A model generated the notes under the pieces. The model did no database searches, was not told the DNA's origin, and worked only from the letters and a program-made list of their open reading frames with translations. Shown here one piece after another: positions 50,188 to 58,531 of a stretch of 64,000 nt of DNA. Source of the stretch: Palsa-465 sp963800475 (GTDB lineage: Bacteria > Actinomycetota > Thermoleophilia > Solirubrobacterales > Solirubrobacteraceae). The stretch lies in the NCBI GenBank assembly GCA_963800475.1, contig CAWDAZ010000002.1, forward strand, positions 1-64,000. Reading direction: 5' to 3'. Positions within the stretch are counted from its first letter, which is position 1, and each line of letters begins with the position of its first letter. A program made the translations under genes and the position numbers.

Positions 50188-50217
50188 AGGGTACTGCCGT
50201 GCGCCGCCGGCGCACGG
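50188..50217 (-). promoter_or_regulatory. cys operon candidate -10 and overlapping inverted repeat
   Basis: On the reverse strand TACCCT (50188-50193) is a candidate -10 with about 33 bases to the leader ORF. Immediately upstream CCGTGCGCC (50197-50205) and GGCGCACGG (50209-50217) are perfect 9-bp inverted arms around a GCC centre, covering the spacer and -35 region. A repressor or activator responding to sulfur status would fit such a site. Confidence 0.45.
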
Positions 50218-50272
50218 GCCGCATGGCAGCGGCTTATCCCGACCGTATCTGCACACGGCTACGCTCCTGTGA

Positions 50273-52099
50273 ATGCAACGGCAAGCGCGAGCCGGGGCCT
50301 GCCGGGGGGCGCTCAGCGCATTGATCAGACCGGCCAAGCCGCTCGCCGGAGCGACGGCGGCGGCGGCGCTCGTATGTGCGTTCGCCGCAAGCGCGGCGCT
50401 CGCCGCTCCGGTTCGGGTGTTTCCGATCCCCGGCAGCCGTGTGGTGGCGCCACGCGCGCAGGTCGCGTTTCGCGGCATCAACCCGCTCGAGCTCGTGGGG
50501 ATCACCGTCGCCGGATCCCAGAGCGGCGCCCATCCGGGCCGGATCGTGGGTGACTCGGACGGCCGCGGTGGGAGCTTTCTTCCGAGCACGCCGTTCAAGC
50601 CGGGCGAGACGGTCACGGTAGCGACGCACCTCGACGTGCTCGGTGCTCAGGGCGGCACGTTCAGCTTCACGGTCGCGACGCCATCGGCGCCGATCCCGTA
50701 CCGGCCGGCACAGACCGTGCCCCGGGTCGCGGGCGACATCTGGCGGTTTCGCTCGCGTACCGATCTCGCCCCCGCTGCCGTGAAGCTGCTGAAGAGCTCG
50801 AGCCACGCCTCGCCTGGTGACATCTTTCTGGCCCCGCAGTTCGGCCCGGTCGAGAACGGCCCGGAGATCCTCGACTCATCCGGGAACCTGATTTGGTTCG
50901 ACGGCGTCCAGCACGGCGACGCCGCCACCGACTTCCGGGTTCAGACCTTCCAGGGCCAACCCGTGCTGACCTGGTGGCAGGGCTACACCGACGCGGGGAT
51001 CGGCGTCGGCGAGGACGTGATCTATGACTCCACGTACTCGCCCGTCGCAACGGTTCGTGCCGCCAACGGCCTCACCACGGACCTGCACGAGTTCCAGCTG
51101 ACGCCTTCCGGGACCGCACTGATCACCTCCTACTACCCCGTGTACTGGGACGCGACCGGCATTCGCGGGGGGCTCAGGCGCGAGATCACGTTCGACTCGG
51201 TGGTGCAGGAGATCGACATTCCCACCGGGCTCGTTCTGTTCCAGTGGGACAGCCTCGACCACGTGCCGGTCACCGACACCTATGAGTCGCTCCCGCACCA
51301 GAGTGCAACCAACCACGACCCGTTCGACTACTTCCACGTCAACTCGGTCCAGCTCGACCTCGACGGCAACCTGCTGATCTCCGGGCGCAACACCTGGGCG
51401 GCGTACAAGGTCAGCCACCAGAACGGCAGCGTGATGTGGACGCTGGGGGGGCGCCACTCGAGCTTCAAGATGGGCCCCGGGACGTCGTTCGCGTTCCAGC
51501 ACGATGTCCGCGTCCGCGCGAACAACGACCAGTACATGACGGTCTTCGACGACGGAGCCGGACCGCCCACGATCCACAGCCAGTCGCGGGGTCTAAAGCT
51601 GCGCCTCAACCTCAACAAGCGGACGGCGACCGCGGTCTGGCAGCACGAGCACTCGCCGCCGCTGCTTTCGCAGTTCGAGGGCAACTACCAGCAGCTCCCC
51701 GACGCCGACGACTTCCTCGGCTGGGGCCAGCAGCCGTTCTTCACCGAGTACGACCGGCACGGGAACCTGCTCGTCGACGGGCGGTTCGTCGGCTACACGT
51801 CGAGCTATCGCGTCTACAAGTTCTCGTGGCAGGGGCAGCCGAAGGTCCCGCCCGCGGTCGCGGCGTCGACCTCGTCGAAGACGACCACCGTGTACATGAG
51901 CTGGAGCGGGGCGACGACCGTCTCTGGATGGCGGGTGCTGAGCGGCCCGAGCGCCACCTCCCTGCGGCCCACGCGCGCGCTCCCCAAGCGTGGCTTCGAG
52001 ACCAGCACCGAGATCAACGCCGCGAAGTACGTCGCCGCGCAGGCGCTCGGCTCCAGCGGGCGGGTGCTTGCGACCTCATCCGCCGTTCGCGCGGGCTGA
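50273..52099 (+). CDS. Secreted arylsulfotransferase-family protein (ASST paralogue 3)
   Basis: This 608-residue protein has a long N-terminal signal/anchor (KPLAGATAAAALVCAFAASA), an extra Ig-like segment of about 100 residues (PIPGSRVVAPRAQVAFRG), then an ASST-type propeller with LHEF near 271, FHVN near 353 and FQHD near 408. The C-terminal Fn3-like part has TVYMSWSGATTVSGWRVLSG and RGFETST, as in the two other paralogues. It is divergent from the cys operon. TACGCT ends seven bases before ATG 50273 and no ribosome site is present, suggesting a leaderless mRNA. Sulfotransfer is the family-based guess. Confidence 0.8.
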   Translation: MQRQARAGACRGALSALIRPAKPLAGATAAAALVCAFAASAALAAPVRVFPIPGSRVVAPRAQVAFRGINPLELVGITVAGSQSGAHPGRIVGDSDGRGGSFLPSTPFKPGETVTVATHLDVLGAQGGTFSFTVATPSAPIPYRPAQTVPRVAGDIWRFRSRTDLAPAAVKLLKSSSHASPGDIFLAPQFGPVENGPEILDSSGNLIWFDGVQHGDAATDFRVQTFQGQPVLTWWQGYTDAGIGVGEDVIYDSTYSPVATVRAANGLTTDLHEFQLTPSGTALITSYYPVYWDATGIRGGLRREITFDSVVQEIDIPTGLVLFQWDSLDHVPVTDTYESLPHQSATNHDPFDYFHVNSVQLDLDGNLLISGRNTWAAYKVSHQNGSVMWTLGGRHSSFKMGPGTSFAFQHDVRVRANNDQYMTVFDDGAGPPTIHSQSRGLKLRLNLNKRTATAVWQHEHSPPLLSQFEGNYQQLPDADDFLGWGQQPFFTEYDRHGNLLVDGRFVGYTSSYRVYKFSWQGQPKVPPAVAASTSSKTTTVYMSWSGATTVSGWRVLSGPSATSLRPTRALPKRGFETSTEINAAKYVAAQALGSSGRVLATSSAVRAG

Positions 52100-52124
52100 A
52101 CGCCGCCATTAGACTTCCGGCTCA

Positions 52125-54104
52125 ATGCGCCGGCGGATCAGATCCGCGGCCCGCCCCGTTCACCGCCACTCGCTTCCTCAGCTGCTGGTGGACGGTGTAC
52201 TGGTCGCGCTCGCTTACTTCCTCGCCTACCGGCTGAGGTTCGATGTCGCGGCGGTTCCGCCGCGCTACGAGGAGCTGTTCGAGAACACGATCTGGTGGGT
52301 CGTCCCGGTGATGCTGGCGGCGGTGGCGGCGTTCGGCGTCTACCAGCGCGTCTGGACGTTCGTCGGCCAGCGCGAGTACGAGGGCGTCGTCAAGGGTGCG
52401 ATCGCGGGGACGGTCGTGGTGGTCGGCGCGATCGCGCTGCTGCATCCGGTGCAGACGCCGCCGACGTTCCACTTCAAGGAGAACGTGCTCACCCTGCAGT
52501 CGAACACGGTCACGATGCCGGCGAGCGTGATCGCGCTGTTCCTGCTGCTCGCGCTGCTGCTGCTGCTCGCCGCGCGGTTCCTCGTGCACCTCGTTGTCGA
52601 AGGTCGCGCGCGCAGCTTCCGCGCCTCGAAGGGAGCCCGCGACGTGCTGATCGTCGGCGGCGGCGATGGCGGGCGGCTGGTGGTCCGCGAGCTGGCGCGC
52701 AACCCGCAGCTCGGGCTTCGTCCAGTCGGGTTCGTCGACGACGACCCACGCAAGCAGGGGTTCAAGGATGAGTACGGCCTGCGCGTGCTCGGGACGACCA
52801 CGAGCGAGGAGCTCGACCGGGTGCTCGACGACGTCGAGCCCGACGAGGTCGTGATCGCGATCCCGTCGGCGCCCGGGACGGTCCGCGCCCGGGTGGTCGC
52901 GGCGTGCCGCGCCCGCGGGATCCCCGTGCGCACCACCCCGACCGTGTTCGAGCTGCTGCGCGACGGCTCCGGGCGTGTCGAGGTCACCCGTCAGCTGCGC
53001 GAGGTCCAGGTCGAGGACATCCTCGGCCGCGAGCCCGTCCGGGTCGAGATCGAGCGGGTCGGCGCCTACCTCGCCGAGCAGGTTGTGCTCGTGACCGGGG
53101 CCGGCGGATCGATCGGCGCGGAGCTGTGCCGTCAGATCGCGCGCGTCGGGCCGCGGCGCCTGGTGCTGGTCGACCACGCCGAGGACAACCTGTTCGAGAT
53201 CCTCCGCGAGCTGGAGGAGGACCGCCACGTGCGCACTGCCGTACCGGTGCTCGCAGACTGCAAGGAGCGCGAGCGGATGCGCGAAGTGCTCGACGAGCAT
53301 CGTCCCGCGGTCGTGTTCCACGCCGCCGCTTACAAGCACGTGACGATGATGGAGCTCAACCCCGTCGAGGCGATCCGCAACAACTCGCTGGCGACCCAGC
53401 TGGTCGCGCGGCTCGCCGGCGAGGCCGGAGTCGGGAAGTTCGTGCTGGTGTCGACCGACAAGGCCGTCAAGCCCGCGACCGTGATGGGCGCCTCCAAGGC
53501 GCTCGCCGAGTGGGCGGTCGAGGCGGCGGCGGTGCGATATCCGAACACCGCTTACGCGACGGTGCGATTCGGCAACGTGCTGGGCTCGTCGGGCTCGGTG
53601 GTCCCGATCTTCCGCCGCCAGATTGCGGCGGGCGGCCCGGTCACCGTCACCGATCCGCGCATGAAGCGCTACTTCATGACGATCCCGGAGTCGGTGCAGC
53701 TGATCATCCGTGCCGGTTCGCTCAGCGACCGCGGGTCCGGCGGTGAGCTGTTCGTGCTCGAGATGGGCGAGGCGGTCGGGATCGTCGAGCTGGCGGAGAC
53801 GATGATTCGCCTGTCAGGGCTCGAGCCCGAGCGCGACATCGCGGTCGAGATCGTCGGCGCTCGCCCGGGCGAGAAGCTCCACGAGGACCTGTTCAACCCG
53901 TACGAGCGACCGCAGCCGACGCCCGCCCAGAAGATCGTGCGCGCACAGCGTGATGCGGTCGATCCCGCGTGGGTCGAGCAGACCTTTGCCGACATCAACC
54001 TGTTGGTGCTGGAAGGGGATCCTGCGGCGCTGGCGAACCGCGTTGACAAGCTTGCCCGTAACCGGCCTTCGGCGACCAATCTGGACGCCCGGCTCGCCAA
54101 TTAG
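52125..54104 (+). CDS. CapD-like nucleotide-sugar epimerase/dehydratase (membrane)
   Basis: This 659-residue protein has four N-terminal transmembrane helices (about 20-155), a first Rossmann-like CoA-binding-type domain (VLIVGGGDGGRLVVREL, near 170), and a second SDR domain starting VTGAGGSIGAELCRQIAR near 323. The latter has AAAYKHVTMMELNP and STDKAVKPATVMGASK in place of a classical YxxxK. This is the CapD/PglF/WbpM architecture, typically UDP-GlcNAc 4,6-dehydratase. It opens the rightward exopolysaccharide genes. TAGACT ends nine bases before ATG 52125, so a leaderless start is likely. Confidence 0.9.
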   Translation: MRRRIRSAARPVHRHSLPQLLVDGVLVALAYFLAYRLRFDVAAVPPRYEELFENTIWWVVPVMLAAVAAFGVYQRVWTFVGQREYEGVVKGAIAGTVVVVGAIALLHPVQTPPTFHFKENVLTLQSNTVTMPASVIALFLLLALLLLLAARFLVHLVVEGRARSFRASKGARDVLIVGGGDGGRLVVRELARNPQLGLRPVGFVDDDPRKQGFKDEYGLRVLGTTTSEELDRVLDDVEPDEVVIAIPSAPGTVRARVVAACRARGIPVRTTPTVFELLRDGSGRVEVTRQLREVQVEDILGREPVRVEIERVGAYLAEQVVLVTGAGGSIGAELCRQIARVGPRRLVLVDHAEDNLFEILRELEEDRHVRTAVPVLADCKERERMREVLDEHRPAVVFHAAAYKHVTMMELNPVEAIRNNSLATQLVARLAGEAGVGKFVLVSTDKAVKPATVMGASKALAEWAVEAAAVRYPNTAYATVRFGNVLGSSGSVVPIFRRQIAAGGPVTVTDPRMKRYFMTIPESVQLIIRAGSLSDRGSGGELFVLEMGEAVGIVELAETMIRLSGLEPERDIAVEIVGARPGEKLHEDLFNPYERPQPTPAQKIVRAQRDAVDPAWVEQTFADINLLVLEGDPAALANRVDKLARNRPSATNLDARLAN

Positions 54105-54116
54105 ACTGCGAGAGCA

Positions 54117-55361
54117 ATGGGGTCGATGCCGTTCGCGCTGTCGGTGCACAACTTCATATCGTCGGTCGGCGCGGACGCCGGGTTCGCCGCGATTATCGGT
54201 CTCGCGGTGCTCGTGCTCCTGTATTTCGCGCACGCGCGGGACACCGCCAACCTCCACGACGAGGCCGAGCAGCTCGCCCATCGGCTGCTGCAGGCCGAGG
54301 CGCGGATCGCCCAGCTGAGCCGCGAGCAGCAAGCCGCTCCCGCGGTCGCGCCCGCTCCGGCGTTGCAGGCCGCCCGCGCGCAGGCGAGCTCGCCGATCAG
54401 GGCCTCCCGGGGTGCCGCGCCGATCCCGGCGGCTCCCGCCGGCGTCGGCGCGCCGGCACTGGCTGCCGCGACCCGCGTGGTGCCCGTTGCCGTAGCGACC
54501 GCGGCTCCGCCGCCGAGCGCCGCCCCCGCCGAGGTCGCTCCGCCCGAGCCTGCGTTTGACGAGGATCGCGAGCATGCCGTCGGCGAGGACGAGCGGGAGC
54601 CCGCCGTCGCCGACGGGGCGCGTGCGATGGCCGCGTCCGCCCCAGCCACCGAGCGGCGGGTCGGAGCCGGCGCGCCGCGGCCGGCGACCGCCGCCGGCGC
54701 CGCCGGGACTGCCAACGGCGGATCGCGGGAAGCGCGGGTCGCCGCGCCGGTCGCAGCGTCTGCGCGTTCGGGCGGTCCGGCTCGCCCGCCGGTGCAGAGT
54801 CGACCTGGCGCCCCTGGCGCGCCGCGGCGCCCCACGCTGCCGCCGCGGTCTCCCGCTCCGGCGCGGGGAGGCGCCGGCCGCCGCCTCGCGCTGCTGGCCG
54901 GCGCGCTGATCGCGGTCGCCGCGATCGCGGTGCTCGTGGTCGTCACCCAGAGCGGCGGCTCGAACCCGAGTCACGCGCAGGCTGCCTCGACGACGAATGC
55001 GCCTGCGACGACCCACCACAAGGCATCCGCCGCCCCGTTCAGCCCTGCGTCGGTGACGGTCGCGGTTCTGAACGGCACCGCCACCAACGAGCTCGCGCAC
55101 CGCGTCGCCGCCAAGCTGACGGCTCAGGGCTACAAGCAGGGCAGCGTCGCGACCGCGCCCAACCAGGCGCAGTCGGCGACGGTCGTCGCGTTCCGGCCCG
55201 GGTTCCGGGACGACGCGCTGCACGTCGCCACGGCGCTCAAGCTCGGGCCGGCGTCGGTCCAGCCGATCGACCCGAGCACTCAGTCGGTCGCGTGTCCTCC
55301 GCCCTCCGCCTGCACGGCCAACGTGGTCGTGACTGTCGGGGCGGATCTCGCGACGCTTTGA
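54117..55361 (+). CDS. Membrane protein with LytR_C domain
   Basis: This 414-residue protein has an N-terminal transmembrane helix (FAAIIGLAVLVLLYFAHA), a helical coiled stretch, a long Ala/Pro-rich disordered region (about 75-255), a second transmembrane helix (LLAGALIAVAAIAVLVVV) and an extracellular LytR_C domain (VTVAVLNGTATNELAHRVAAKL, TVVAFRPGFRDDALHVA). LytR_C domains accompany wall-polymer attachment proteins; no LCP catalytic domain is present. TAGACT, which includes the stop codon of the previous gene, ends nine bases before the ATG, again a leaderless layout. Confidence 0.75.
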   Translation: MGSMPFALSVHNFISSVGADAGFAAIIGLAVLVLLYFAHARDTANLHDEAEQLAHRLLQAEARIAQLSREQQAAPAVAPAPALQAARAQASSPIRASRGAAPIPAAPAGVGAPALAAATRVVPVAVATAAPPPSAAPAEVAPPEPAFDEDREHAVGEDEREPAVADGARAMAASAPATERRVGAGAPRPATAAGAAGTANGGSREARVAAPVAASARSGGPARPPVQSRPGAPGAPRRPTLPPRSPAPARGGAGRRLALLAGALIAVAAIAVLVVVTQSGGSNPSHAQAASTTNAPATTHHKASAAPFSPASVTVAVLNGTATNELAHRVAAKLTAQGYKQGSVATAPNQAQSATVVAFRPGFRDDALHVATALKLGPASVQPIDPSTQSVACPPPSACTANVVVTVGADLATL

Positions 55362-55393
55362 GCACCTGGGTGCTTGCCAGTCTCTAAGCTGCC

Positions 55394-56164
55394 GTGACGG
55401 TGAGCGGCTTCCTCCAGCTCCCTGAGCGGAGCGTCAAGCCCCGCCAGGTGGGAATTACGCATGTGCTCGACAGGGGCCTGTCGACCGCGGAGGTCGACGG
55501 CCTGGTCGAGGTCGTCGGCGGCTCGGTCGACCTCGTCAAGCTGGGCTGGGGCACCGCGCTCGCGACCGCCAACCTCGAGCGCAAGCTCGAGCGCTATCGC
55601 GAGCACGGGATCCCGACCGTGCTCGGTGGCAGTCTCACCGAGCTCGCGATCGCGCAGGGGCAGCTCGACCGACTGATCGCTTGGGTGCAACAGCTGGGGC
55701 TCGCTCATTTCGAGATCTCCGATGGAACGATCGCCCTCGAGCACGGGCGCAAGCTCGAGCTGATCGCGCGGCTCGCCGAGGACTTCACGGTGCTCTCGGA
55801 GGTGGGCTCGAAGGACGACACCGGCGCGATCACGCCTCCATACCTGTGGGTAGAGCAGATGCGGGCGGAGCTGGACGCCGGAGCCTGGAAGGTGATCGCC
55901 GAGGGGCGCGAGAGCGGTACGGCGGGGATCTTCAGGCCCTCGGGGGAGGTGCGCGAGGGCCTGATCGGGGAGATCGTGCACGACATCGACCCGGATTCGA
56001 TCCTGTTCGATGCCCCTCGCAAGGAGCAGCAGGTGTGGTTCGTGCGCCGCTTTGGCCCCAACGTCAACCTCGGCAACGTCCCCGTCGACGAGGTCCTGGC
56101 GCTCGAGACGCTCCGACTCGGCCTGCGCTCGGACACGATGGGCGTCGAACGGCGTGTCACGTGA
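55394..56164 (+). CDS. Phosphosulfolactate synthase (ComA)-like protein
   Basis: This 256-residue TIM-barrel protein matches the ComA family, which adds sulfite to phosphoenolpyruvate. It has KPRQVGITHVLDRG, DLVKLGWGTALAT, GGSLTELAIAQGQ, LSEVGSKDD and the C-terminal FGPNVNLGNVPVDEVLALETLRLGLRSDT region (positions about 213-245). The family is known from coenzyme M synthesis in archaea; bacterial actinobacterial members have no settled role. TAAGCT ends nine bases before the second GTG (55400), which may be the true leaderless start. It overlaps the histidine-phosphatase gene. A phosphatase that could act on phosphosulfolactate beside it is suggestive. Confidence 0.75.
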   Translation: MTVSGFLQLPERSVKPRQVGITHVLDRGLSTAEVDGLVEVVGGSVDLVKLGWGTALATANLERKLERYREHGIPTVLGGSLTELAIAQGQLDRLIAWVQQLGLAHFEISDGTIALEHGRKLELIARLAEDFTVLSEVGSKDDTGAITPPYLWVEQMRAELDAGAWKVIAEGRESGTAGIFRPSGEVREGLIGEIVHDIDPDSILFDAPRKEQQVWFVRRFGPNVNLGNVPVDEVLALETLRLGLRSDTMGVERRVT

Positions 56165-56720
56165 GGGGTCGTCCGCGGCTGTCCTGCTGGCGCGTCACGG
56201 CCAGACGGACGACAACGTAGAGCCGCTTCGCTTCCAGGGTTGGCGGGACACGCCGCTCAATGACACGGGCCGGCACCAGGCCGCGGAGCTGGCCGAGCGC
56301 ATCGCCCGCGAGGGAGTCTTGTCGCTGTGGTCCTCCGATCTCGTCCGCGCGAGCGAAACGGCGAGCATCGTCGGCGCTCGGATCGGGCTCGAGCCGCGGC
56401 TCGACCGGCGGCTGCGGGAGGCCAACCGGGGCGTTTGGGAGGGCCGGCTGTTCGAGGACGTCGCCCGCGACGAGCCCGACGCGATGGCCGCCTACATGCG
56501 CGCGGGCCCGGAGTGGAGGTTCCCGGGCGGCGAGTCGCTGCGGGAGCAGCAGCAGCGCGTCAGCGAGTGCATCGAGGAGATCCGAGCCGGCGGTGAGCTC
56601 CCGGCGCTGGCGGTCGGGCACGGAGGCTCGATCAGGGTGATGCTGGCCCTTGCGGATCCCCGCGGGCTCGGCGCCTTCCATACCTTCGAGGTCCCCAATG
56701 TGGCGGTGATCAGGCTGTGA
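56154..56720 (+). CDS. Histidine phosphatase (phosphoglycerate mutase-like)
   Basis: This 188-residue protein has the RHG motif in VLLARHGQTDDNVEPLRFQG, LNDTGRHQAAELAERIA, SSDLVRASETA and AVGHGGSIRVML, giving the catalytic His pair and arginines. It belongs to the cofactor-independent acid-phosphatase branch (CobC/phosphoglycerate-mutase-like). The substrate is unknown. The start GTG 56154 overlaps the end of the ComA-like gene by 11 bases, so a joint pathway (for example dephosphorylation of its product) is plausible. Confidence 0.82.
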   Translation: MSREGSSAAVLLARHGQTDDNVEPLRFQGWRDTPLNDTGRHQAAELAERIAREGVLSLWSSDLVRASETASIVGARIGLEPRLDRRLREANRGVWEGRLFEDVARDEPDAMAAYMRAGPEWRFPGGESLREQQQRVSECIEEIRAGGELPALAVGHGGSIRVMLALADPRGLGAFHTFEVPNVAVIRL

Positions 56721-58513
56721 GGCGACTGCCGCAGATCGCGTTCGCGACGCTCGTCGCGGCGACCGTCGCCGCGTTCTTCATCACCCAGCACCTGAAGGTT
56801 TCGACGCCGTTGATCGGAGGCTTCCCGAAGCCGGTGCCGGCCGACATCAACCCGCTCGACGGAACCGTCTGCGGCGGCGTCGACCACCGCCGGATGCGGG
56901 TGTCGTTCTACCTGCAGCATCGCTCCGACGACGTCGACGTGTACGTCGTCGATCAGAGTGGTGCGATCGTCAGGACGCTCGCATCGGGAGCCCACATGCA
57001 GGGCGGGGCGCATCCCGTCCGCGACCTGTTCACGTGGAACGGCCGCGAGGACAACGGGCGGCTCGCGCCCGACGGGATCTACTACGTGCGGGTCGCGCTG
57101 ATCCATCAGGGTCGCACGGTGACGATCTCGGGGCCGTCCGGCCCGTATCCCGTGACGGTCAAGAAGACGCCCCCACAGCCGGTCGTCAGAAGCGTCACCC
57201 CGCACCTGATCCCGACCGGCCCGAGAACCGCGGTGACGATCACCTACAGCGGCAACCAGCAGCGCGGCGGCACGGTCAAGATCTACCGGACCGACGTCCC
57301 GGGCTGGTGGCGGCGCGCGCCGGTGAAGAGCTTCCTCACCCCGTGGAAGGGGAATCGGGCCGTGTGGGACGGGATGATCCACCGCCGGCCCGCGCCGGCC
57401 GGCATCTATCTGGTGGGCCTCGACGTCACCGACGCCGCTTGCAACACCGGGCATTTCCCGGCCGGGCTCCCGCCCTCGCCCGGATCGACACCGGGCGCCG
57501 GCGTGACCGTCCGTTACCTGGCGGTCGAGCCGCCGCTCGTTCCGGTTCGCCCCGGGTCGCGCGCGGTCGCGCTGATCGACTCGCGGCGACACTCCTACCA
57601 CTGGTCGCTGGACCGCCCCGGCGCTCGCAAGCCGCTGTCCTCGGGCAACAGCGCCTCGTACGCGGTGCATGTGCCGGTCCCGGCCGGCCACGCCGGCGCC
57701 TACGAGCTCGCGGTCCGCTCGGGGCCGCACGCGACGACCGTCCCGCTGCTCGCGCAGGGCGCCAAGCCCGCGCGAGTGCTGGTCGTGCTCCCGGCGCTCA
57801 CCTGGCAGGGGCTCAACCCGGTCGACGACGATCATGACGGGCTTCCCAACACGCTCTCGAGCGGCTCGCCGGTCAAGCTCGTGCGCCCGCTCGACGGCCT
57901 GCCGGCCGGGTTCGCCGACGAGGCGGCGTTGCTCGCCTACCTCGACGCCTCCCACCACCCCTACGACCTCAATACCGACATCGGGCTGCTCGACGGCGTC
58001 GGTCCGAAGCTTGCCGGCCATCGGATGGTGATCCTCGCGGGCACCGAGGAGTGGCTGCCCCGGTCGCTGCTGTCCGGGCTGCGGTCGTACGTGATGGGCG
58101 GCGGTCACGTGCTGTCGCTCGGGATCGGCTCGCTGCTGCGCGCCGTGACGGTGAGCCGCGGCCTGGCCCAGGACCCGACCGCGCCGGCGACGACGGACGC
58201 GCTCGGTGCCACCCCCAGGGCCGTCGTGACGCGCAACGAGGAGCTGATCGGCGTGCTGACCGACGGGCTCGGCATCTTCTCGACCACATCTGGCGTGTTC
58301 AGCGGCTTCAGCTCCTACCAGCCGTTCGCTACCCCCGGCTCCGGGTTCGCATCCGCGGCCGGCGTCAGCCCGAGCGCGCCGACGGTCGTCGGCTACCCCC
58401 TCGGGCACGGCACGGTCGTCAACATCGCCCTCCCCGGGTTCGCGTCGCGCCTGGCTCACGATGTCAACTCGAAGGAGCTGGTCAACCAGGTCTGGACGGT
58501 GCTCGCCGGGTGA
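56717..58513 (+). CDS. Exported protein with FlgD-type Ig repeats and a DMFase-beta-like C-terminus
   Basis: This 598-residue protein has one N-terminal hydrophobic helix (IAFATLVAATVAAFFITQ), two FlgD Ig-like modules (DLFTWNGREDNGRLAPDGIYYVRV near 103-125 and VWDGMIHRRPAPAGIYLVGLDV near 215-236), and a C-terminal half (VLVVLPALTWQGLNPVDDD, HRMVILAGTEEWLP, GGHVLSLGIGSLLR). The latter resembles the glutamine-amidotransferase-like N,N-dimethylformamidase beta domain. Function is unknown; surface-glycan context suggests a wall or capsule role. GTG 56717 overlaps the upstream stop (GTGA). Confidence 0.65.
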   Translation: MRRLPQIAFATLVAATVAAFFITQHLKVSTPLIGGFPKPVPADINPLDGTVCGGVDHRRMRVSFYLQHRSDDVDVYVVDQSGAIVRTLASGAHMQGGAHPVRDLFTWNGREDNGRLAPDGIYYVRVALIHQGRTVTISGPSGPYPVTVKKTPPQPVVRSVTPHLIPTGPRTAVTITYSGNQQRGGTVKIYRTDVPGWWRRAPVKSFLTPWKGNRAVWDGMIHRRPAPAGIYLVGLDVTDAACNTGHFPAGLPPSPGSTPGAGVTVRYLAVEPPLVPVRPGSRAVALIDSRRHSYHWSLDRPGARKPLSSGNSASYAVHVPVPAGHAGAYELAVRSGPHATTVPLLAQGAKPARVLVVLPALTWQGLNPVDDDHDGLPNTLSSGSPVKLVRPLDGLPAGFADEAALLAYLDASHHPYDLNTDIGLLDGVGPKLAGHRMVILAGTEEWLPRSLLSGLRSYVMGGGHVLSLGIGSLLRAVTVSRGLAQDPTAPATTDALGATPRAVVTRNEELIGVLTDGLGIFSTTSGVFSGFSSYQPFATPGSGFASAAGVSPSAPTVVGYPLGHGTVVNIALPGFASRLAHDVNSKELVNQVWTVLAG

Positions 58514-58531
58514 CGCGACGGTGGTGAGGCG

